From the NCBI GenBank assembly GCA_002340325.1, contig DDLV01000093.1, forward strand, positions 1 through 37,373: a DNA stretch of 37,373 bases. The letters run 5' to 3'. The notes below the pieces were generated by a model, which saw only the letters and a list, made by a program, of their open reading frames with translations, had not been told where the DNA came from and ran no database searches. The stretch comes from Glaciecola sp. UBA2563 (GTDB lineage Bacteria; Pseudomonadota; Gammaproteobacteria; Enterobacterales; Alteromonadaceae). Each line of letters opens with the position of its first letter. The stretch's first letter is position 1. Shown one piece after another: positions 32,803 to 37,373 of the stretch. The position numbers and the translations under genes are program-made.

Positions 32803-33075
32803 ATGGCACGAGTCACGGTAGAAGATGCAGTAGACAAAATTGGGAATAGATTTGATCTGGTATTGATTGCAGCAAGGCGTGCGCGTCAAATCGCAACTGA
32901 AGGCAAAGAGCCCCTGGTTGAAGTCAGTAATGATAAAGCAACTGTAACTGCATTGCGTGAGATTGAAGAAGGTTTAGTTACATCAGAAACAGTTGAAGCA
33001 ACTGAGCTACAAGACCAGCGCGAACAAGAAGCGGCTGAATTCGAGTCTGTTGCTAACATCCTCAACAACGCCTAG
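32803..33075 (+). CDS. rpoZ: RNA polymerase omega subunit
   Basis: Omega helps assemble RNA polymerase and forms part of a ppGpp site. The 90-aa product shows MARVTVEDAVDKIGNRFDLVLIAARRARQ and the following NDKATVTALREIEEGLV, as in E. coli. GGAG lies about 6 nt before the ATG. It is next to spoT, the standard arrangement, with an intrinsic terminator between. Confidence 0.97.
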   Translation: MARVTVEDAVDKIGNRFDLVLIAARRARQIATEGKEPLVEVSNDKATVTALREIEEGLVTSETVEATELQDQREQEAAEFESVANILNNA

Positions 33076-33122
33076 AGTAAGCTCTAACTTACGCTTTACC
33101 CCCTTGAAATACCGAAAAAAAT

Positions 33123-33148
33123 AAAGCCAACATCGTTTGGCTTTTTTT
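33123..33148 (+). terminator. Intrinsic terminator after rpoZ
   Basis: AAAGCCAA (33123-33130) and TTGGCTTT (33137-33144) form a perfect 8-bp stem with a 6-nt loop, running into a T tract to 33148. It is 48 bp after the rpoZ stop, so spoT either has its own promoter just downstream or depends on read-through. Confidence 0.85.
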
Positions 33149-33213
33149 GCGTTTACATATGGTAAAAATAACCGTATTCTTCTAATTAATTTAGCTGTTT
33201 TTAAACGTATTGC

Positions 33214-35328
33214 GTGTATCTGTTTGAGGGATTAAAAACAAAAATTTCGAAGTACCTTTCGGTCGAACATGTTGCCGATGTTCGCGCTGCATATATACTT
33301 GCGCGTGATGCACATGAAGGACAAACGCGTTCATCTGGTGACCCCTACATTACACATCCGGTTGCGGTCACCGGCATTCTTGCTGATATGCAATTGGACC
33401 ATGAAACGCTGATGGCTGCATTGCTGCATGATGTTATCGAAGATACTGAATACAATCGCGATGATTTGAGTTTGGCATTCGGTGACACAGTCGCAGAACT
33501 CGTTGAAGGGGTCAGCAAACTCGATAAACTCAAATTTCAATCGCGCCAAGAGGCACAAGCGGAAAATTTTCGTAAAATGCTCATGGCGATGGTTGAGGAT
33601 ATCCGTGTAATTCTCATCAAACTCGCTGACCGAACCCATAATATGCGCACATTGGGCGCGCTCAGGCCTGAAAAACGCCGCAGAATCGCGGTTGAAACAT
33701 TAGACATCTACGCGCCCATCGCACACAGACTGGGTATTCACGATATTAAGAACGAGCTTGAAAACCTTGGTTTTGATGCCATGCACCCCATGCGTTCAAG
33801 GGCACTAAAATCAGCTGTACAGCAGGCGCGAGGTAATCGTAAGGAGATCGTGGAGAAAACCCAGCAAGAGCTGACAAATACGATTAACCGAATGGGTATA
33901 GAATGTCGCGTTGTTGGCAGAGAGAAACATCTGTATTCAATATATCGCAAAATGCAAAACAAAGAACTGTCGTTCAATGAAGTAATGGATATTTATGGTT
34001 TTCGTATCATTGTGGATAAAGTGGATAGTTGCTATAGAGTACTTGGCGCGATCCACGGTTTGTACAAACCCATCGAAAACCGTTTTAAAGACTATATAGC
34101 AATTCCTCGCACCAACGGTTACCAATCATTACATACCTCTCTCAAAGGTCCTCATGGCATTCCAGTCGAAGTTCAAATACGAACAGAAGATATGGATAAA
34201 CTCGCAGATAAGGGAGTGGCTGCGCATTGGCTTTATAAAAATGACAGTGATTTTGGTACTGCGACACAGATGCGAACGTCTCAGTGGATACAATCGATTG
34301 TTGAACTACAACAGCGCTCGACAACCTCTGTTGAGTTTATTGAAAGCGTAAAATCGGATCTATTCCCTGATGAAATCTATGTGTTCACACCTAAAGGCAT
34401 GATCATCGAGTTACCAATGGGCGCTACACCTGTAGATTTTGCCTATGCTGTTCATTCTGATGTAGGGAACAACTGTGTTGGTGCCAGAGTCGACCACAAA
34501 AATTACTCTTTAAGTAAACCGTTAGAAAATGGTCAAAGTGTAGAAATTATCGTTTCTCCACGGGCAAAACCAAATGCGAACTGGCTTAATTTTGTCGTCA
34601 GTGCACGCGCTCGCTCGAATATTCGTCACTATTTGAAACGTCAACGTTCCGAAGATGCAGTAAACATGGGCAATCGATTGCTACGCCATGCATTAGGTGC
34701 AGCCAAACTTGATGAAATCTCGGACGAAGACCGACAACGTGTTGTCGACGAAATGAAGTACGACAGTTTTAATGACTTATTGAGTAGCATCGGTATGGGC
34801 AATGAACTCAGTGTGATTATTGCGCGAAGACTTGTTGGCGACTCAGATGAGATTGAAAGGAAAAAAGGGCAGGTGGCGATAAAAGGGACCGAAGGCATGA
34901 GTGTCCACTATGCTCGGTGTTGTCATCCGATACCGGATGATGAAATCGTCGCTGTATTGAGTCCAGGGCGGGGCGTAGTGATCCATCAAATCGGGTGCGC
35001 AAATATTAAGAAACTCGCAAAAGAAGAGTCAAATCGCGTTCTGCAAATGCAGTGGGATGACAAACCCTCCGGTGAGTTTAGAGCCAGCGTTCGAGTAGAA
35101 GTAACAAATAGACAAGGTACCCTTGCTGCATTAACCACTGCAATTGCTAGCTGCGACTCGAGTATTGTCCATTTGCAAACCAATGATAAAGAAGACCAGA
35201 ACTTTTCAATTGATATAGAGCTTACTACGCGAAATAGAGTGCACTTCGCTGAAATCATGCGTAAAATTCGCAACCTTCCAGATTTTCACAGTATTTCTCG
35301 TCACAGCAAATACAAACAACAAGAGTAG
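33214..35328 (+). CDS. spoT: Bifunctional (p)ppGpp synthetase/hydrolase SpoT
   Basis: SpoT makes and, mainly, hydrolyses (p)ppGpp. The 704-aa protein matches E. coli SpoT (702 aa): HD hydrolase domain with HDVIED (72-77), synthetase domain (about 230-345, REKHLYSIYRKM and NGYQSLHTSLKGP), TGS (about 385-447, DEIYVFTPKGMIIELPMGATPVDFAYAVH), a helical region, a zinc-finger-like conserved segment (HYARCCHPIPDDEIVA) and a C-terminal ACT domain (about 630-700). The start is GTG at 33214 (MYLFEGL, as in the family) with no clear Shine-Dalgarno. Confidence 0.97.
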   Translation: MYLFEGLKTKISKYLSVEHVADVRAAYILARDAHEGQTRSSGDPYITHPVAVTGILADMQLDHETLMAALLHDVIEDTEYNRDDLSLAFGDTVAELVEGVSKLDKLKFQSRQEAQAENFRKMLMAMVEDIRVILIKLADRTHNMRTLGALRPEKRRRIAVETLDIYAPIAHRLGIHDIKNELENLGFDAMHPMRSRALKSAVQQARGNRKEIVEKTQQELTNTINRMGIECRVVGREKHLYSIYRKMQNKELSFNEVMDIYGFRIIVDKVDSCYRVLGAIHGLYKPIENRFKDYIAIPRTNGYQSLHTSLKGPHGIPVEVQIRTEDMDKLADKGVAAHWLYKNDSDFGTATQMRTSQWIQSIVELQQRSTTSVEFIESVKSDLFPDEIYVFTPKGMIIELPMGATPVDFAYAVHSDVGNNCVGARVDHKNYSLSKPLENGQSVEIIVSPRAKPNANWLNFVVSARARSNIRHYLKRQRSEDAVNMGNRLLRHALGAAKLDEISDEDRQRVVDEMKYDSFNDLLSSIGMGNELSVIIARRLVGDSDEIERKKGQVAIKGTEGMSVHYARCCHPIPDDEIVAVLSPGRGVVIHQIGCANIKKLAKEESNRVLQMQWDDKPSGEFRASVRVEVTNRQGTLAALTTAIASCDSSIVHLQTNDKEDQNFSIDIELTTRNRVHFAEIMRKIRNLPDFHSISRHSKYKQQE

Positions 35329-35397
35329 ATGAAAATCCCATTGTTACATGTGAATTAGGATAATCTACTCGATAAGCCAAATCGTGAGGTTTTTACA

Positions 35398-35784
35398 ATG
35401 TCAAAATCCGTAATTCAAACAGCAAATGCGCCCGCTGCAATCGGTACCTACAGTCAAGCGGTTAAAGCGGGCAACACCGTGTACCTCTCTGGCCAAATCC
35501 CTTTATTACCCTCGACGATGGAAATGGTGTCGGAAGACTTTGAACAACAAGCGGTGCAAGTATTTGAGAACATACAGGCTGTCGTAGATGCGGCAGGTGG
35601 AAAGATGTCTAATCTTGTCAAAGTCAATATATTCCTCATCGATCTCGGCAACTTTGCAAAGGTAAATGAAGTCATGGCAAGGTATTTTGAGCAACCTTAC
35701 CCAGCTCGCGCCGCGGTTCAAGTAAGTGCGTTACCAAAAGGTGCTCAAATAGAAATTGACGCTGTGATGGTATTGCCGGAGTAA
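35398..35784 (+). CDS. ridA: RidA family enamine/imine deaminase
   Basis: RidA hydrolyses reactive enamine/imine intermediates released by PLP enzymes such as threonine dehydratase. The 128-aa protein has GTYSQAVKAGNTVYLSGQIP, VVKVNIFL-type VKVNIFLIDLGNFAKVNEV, the active-site R104 in YPARAAVQV and E119 in IEIDAVMVLPE, equivalent to R105 and E120 of E. coli RidA. It is inserted between spoT and trmH, which are adjacent in E. coli. Confidence 0.94.
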   Translation: MSKSVIQTANAPAAIGTYSQAVKAGNTVYLSGQIPLLPSTMEMVSEDFEQQAVQVFENIQAVVDAAGGKMSNLVKVNIFLIDLGNFAKVNEVMARYFEQPYPARAAVQVSALPKGAQIEIDAVMVLPE

Positions 35785-35802
35785 TATCTTTTGCAGCAAT
35801 GT

Positions 35803-36486
35803 ATGTCGCCCGAACGTTTTGCAAGGATCAAGCAAGTGCTTGCATCTAGGCAGACGGACTTGACGGTTTTAATGGAAGAAGTGCATAAACCGCATAATGT
35901 ATCAGCAATTGTGCGAACAGCCGATGCAATTGGCATTCACAAAGTACACGCCGTGTGGCAAGAAAACCCCGCCCTGCGCAAAGGTACCGCGCTCGGCAGC
36001 GAATTGTGGGTGCGTATGCAACAACACGATTCTACTGAACATGCGATAGCACACTTTAAGTCTCAAGGAATGCAGGTGTTAGTGACGCATTTGGATGAAA
36101 ATGCTGTCGATTTTAGAGAGCCGGATTACAGTTTACCGACCGCGATTATCATGGGGCAAGAGAAAGACGGTGCAACTGAAGCCGCAGTAGAGGCGGCCGA
36201 CCAGAGTATCATTGTTCCTATGGTGGGTATGGTTCAGTCACTGAATGTTTCTGTTGCAACGGCAATTATACTGTATGAAGCGCAGCGACAACGAAGCCTG
36301 AAAGGTGCCTACCAAGAGGCGAATTTGCCTGAGGATGAAGTGCAAGAAATCTTATTTCGTGGAGGCTTTCCAGTTTTGTATAGGGAATGTCGAAAACGCA
36401 ACATTCCCTTTCCAAACGTTGGTCCTGATGGGTGCATAGACGCCCCCAAAAGTTGGTGGCAAACCCTGCAGTTTTCCGACAGTTGA
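35803..36486 (+). CDS. trmH: tRNA (guanosine-18-2'-O)-methyltransferase TrmH
   Basis: TrmH methylates the ribose of G18 in the D-loop of tRNA. The 227-aa SPOUT-family protein matches E. coli TrmH (229 aa): DLTVLMEEVHKPHNVSAIVRTADAIG with the catalytic Arg region, IIMGQEKDGATEAAVEAAD and IVPMVGMVQSLNVSVATAIILYEAQRQR, the knot that binds S-adenosylmethionine. An in-frame TTG at 35791 exists; ATG 35803 (MSPERFARI) aligns with the family start. The ribosome site is weak, so coupling to ridA (18 bp upstream) is possible. Confidence 0.94.
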   Translation: MSPERFARIKQVLASRQTDLTVLMEEVHKPHNVSAIVRTADAIGIHKVHAVWQENPALRKGTALGSELWVRMQQHDSTEHAIAHFKSQGMQVLVTHLDENAVDFREPDYSLPTAIIMGQEKDGATEAAVEAADQSIIVPMVGMVQSLNVSVATAIILYEAQRQRSLKGAYQEANLPEDEVQEILFRGGFPVLYRECRKRNIPFPNVGPDGCIDAPKSWWQTLQFSDS

Positions 36487-36497
36487 GTTCAAACCCG

Positions 36498-37280
36498 CTA
36501 TTCCGATATAAAAGTCAAGAATGCATTCCAACTTTCTGTGTCTGCCTGTTTATCGTACGCTAACGGCAGGCCAAACTTTTCGCCTTTTTCTGTCGCTTCA
36601 GGGTTGGTGAAACTATGCACTGCTTGAGGAAAACTTAAAAATTTCAGATCCACATCCAGCGCCAGCATTTCTTGAACAAATGCAGTTACTTGTTCATCAG
36701 GAACCAGTGGATCTGCACCGCCATGGGCGACCATAACTTTACCTTTGATATCACCTGGATTGGCTTCCACTGCCGCACCTAAGCTACCGTGAAAGCTTGC
36801 GACGCCCGCGAGATCGTTGCCAAGTCTCGCTTGATTTAATACCACTGCACCACCAAAGCAATATCCCATTGCAAATACGCGGCTGGGATCGACATTTTCT
36901 TGAGATTTTAAGATATCTTTGGCTGCGTTAAATCTAGCGTTAACTTGCTCAGGATTAGCTAATGCTGCCTGCATAAAACCTTGTGCATCATTAGGATGGT
37001 CAGCGACTTTACCATGACCATACATATCGACAGCAATTGCGGTATAACCTTCTTGCGCAAGCATTTTTGCACGATCTTTCGCGTATTGGTTCAATCCCCA
37101 CCATTCGTGAACGACAATGACGCCAGATGTGGCGTCTTTCGTAGTTTCACTGCTATAAAGCGTTGCTGAGCCCAAACCATCGGGTAATGTAATCTGCGTT
37201 TCAGTGATATTCGCGAGTGCCGTTGTGATGTTTGTTAATACAAAGAACACCGCAAAAAACGTAGTTGTAATTCTTTTCAT
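36498..37280 (-). CDS. Exported dienelactone-hydrolase-family protein
   Basis: The 260-aa protein has a signal peptide (about 1-23, cleavage near ALA-NI), so it is probably periplasmic. This differs from classical cytoplasmic dienelactone hydrolase. The fold markers are VVHEWWGLNQYAKDRAKMLA (E59), nucleophile C141 in GYCFGGAVVL, D190 in GGADPLVP and H222 in AVHSFTNPEA, so the Cys-His-Asp triad is intact. The substrate is unknown. AAGGA lies 6 nt before the ATG. It is convergent with trmH, with only 11 bp between the stops and no terminator seen. Confidence 0.93.
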   Translation of the reverse strand: MKRITTTFFAVFFVLTNITTALANITETQITLPDGLGSATLYSSETTKDATSGVIVVHEWWGLNQYAKDRAKMLAQEGYTAIAVDMYGHGKVADHPNDAQGFMQAALANPEQVNARFNAAKDILKSQENVDPSRVFAMGYCFGGAVVLNQARLGNDLAGVASFHGSLGAAVEANPGDIKGKVMVAHGGADPLVPDEQVTAFVQEMLALDVDLKFLSFPQAVHSFTNPEATEKGEKFGLPLAYDKQADTESWNAFLTFISE

Positions 37281-37373
37281 ATGTATTCCTTATGGCTATG
37301 TTCCCGTTAATTGTTGTTTGTGTTCGCTTTGTGCATTTAATTATAGGGATAAGACATTTGAAAGTCGCTGTAA

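Noticed and set aside
37361..37373. Possible gene start (TTG AAA GTC GCT GTA) at the right edge
   Set aside because: Only four or five codons are in the window and there is no clear ribosome site, so it cannot be supported.

Overview
The window is a stretch of ordinary-looking gammaproteobacterial chromosome with fairly AT-rich DNA. Its gene content and protein similarity (nfuA, comF/gntX, bioH, tex, greB, fkpA-like, slyX, yheV, yheS-yheT-yheU, fadH, hemCDXY, cyaY, gmk, rpoZ, spoT, trmH), three-gene pnt set and polar flagellar-type sigma-28 promoter suggest a marine alteromonad (Alteromonas/Glaciecola-like). The exact genus cannot be fixed from the sequence alone. I see no rRNA, tRNA, CRISPR array, transposase or prophage gene.

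Layout. 1-4.2 kb: nfuA (-) with an IscR-like operator, a secreted M14 metallopeptidase (+) and a ComF-type protein (-). 4.2-4.8 kb: two long hairpin repeats. 4.8-6.6 kb: bioH, then a sigma-28 promoter with an 81-aa protein and a SprA-related putative metalloprotease. 6.7-9.7 kb: divergent tex and greB. 10.1-13 kb: a small membrane protein, an FKBP lipoprotein, a WD40 lipoprotein, slyX and yheV. 13.2-16.8 kb: the yheS-TIGR02444-yheT-yheU operon. 17.1-18.8 kb: a CBS-domain protein and anmK. 19.2-22.1 kb: the proton-pumping transhydrogenase operon pntAA-pntAB-pntB. 22.2-25.7 kb: D-lactate dehydrogenase and 2,4-dienoyl-CoA reductase. 25.7-30.4 kb: the heme operon hemCDXY read leftward, with an unknown gene upstream. 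30.6-31.6 kb: cyaY plus an esterase. 31.7-36.5 kb: gmk, a small unknown gene, rpoZ, spoT, ridA and trmH. 36.5-37.3 kb: an exported dienelactone-hydrolase-family protein (-).

The most unusual signal is non-coding. Five intergenic elements (4178-4356, 4528-4691, 11200-11357, 16912-17105, 23379-23578) share one architecture: a long stem whose arms differ between copies yet still pair within each copy, topped by one or usually two short stem-loops whose loops present NGGA on one strand. Four show both short hairpins clearly; the first is degenerate. A core AGCG-N5/6-GGAT is shared. Two copies are flanked by direct repeats that look like target-site duplications. The loops resemble the GGA hairpins bound by CsrA/RsmA proteins; that link is inference.

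Functionally the genes are mostly housekeeping: Fe-S and heme supply (nfuA, cyaY, hemCDXY), transcription and stringent response (tex, greB, rpoZ, spoT, gmk), biotin (bioH), redox balance and fermentation (pnt, ldhA), fatty acid oxidation (fadH) and cell-wall recycling (anmK).
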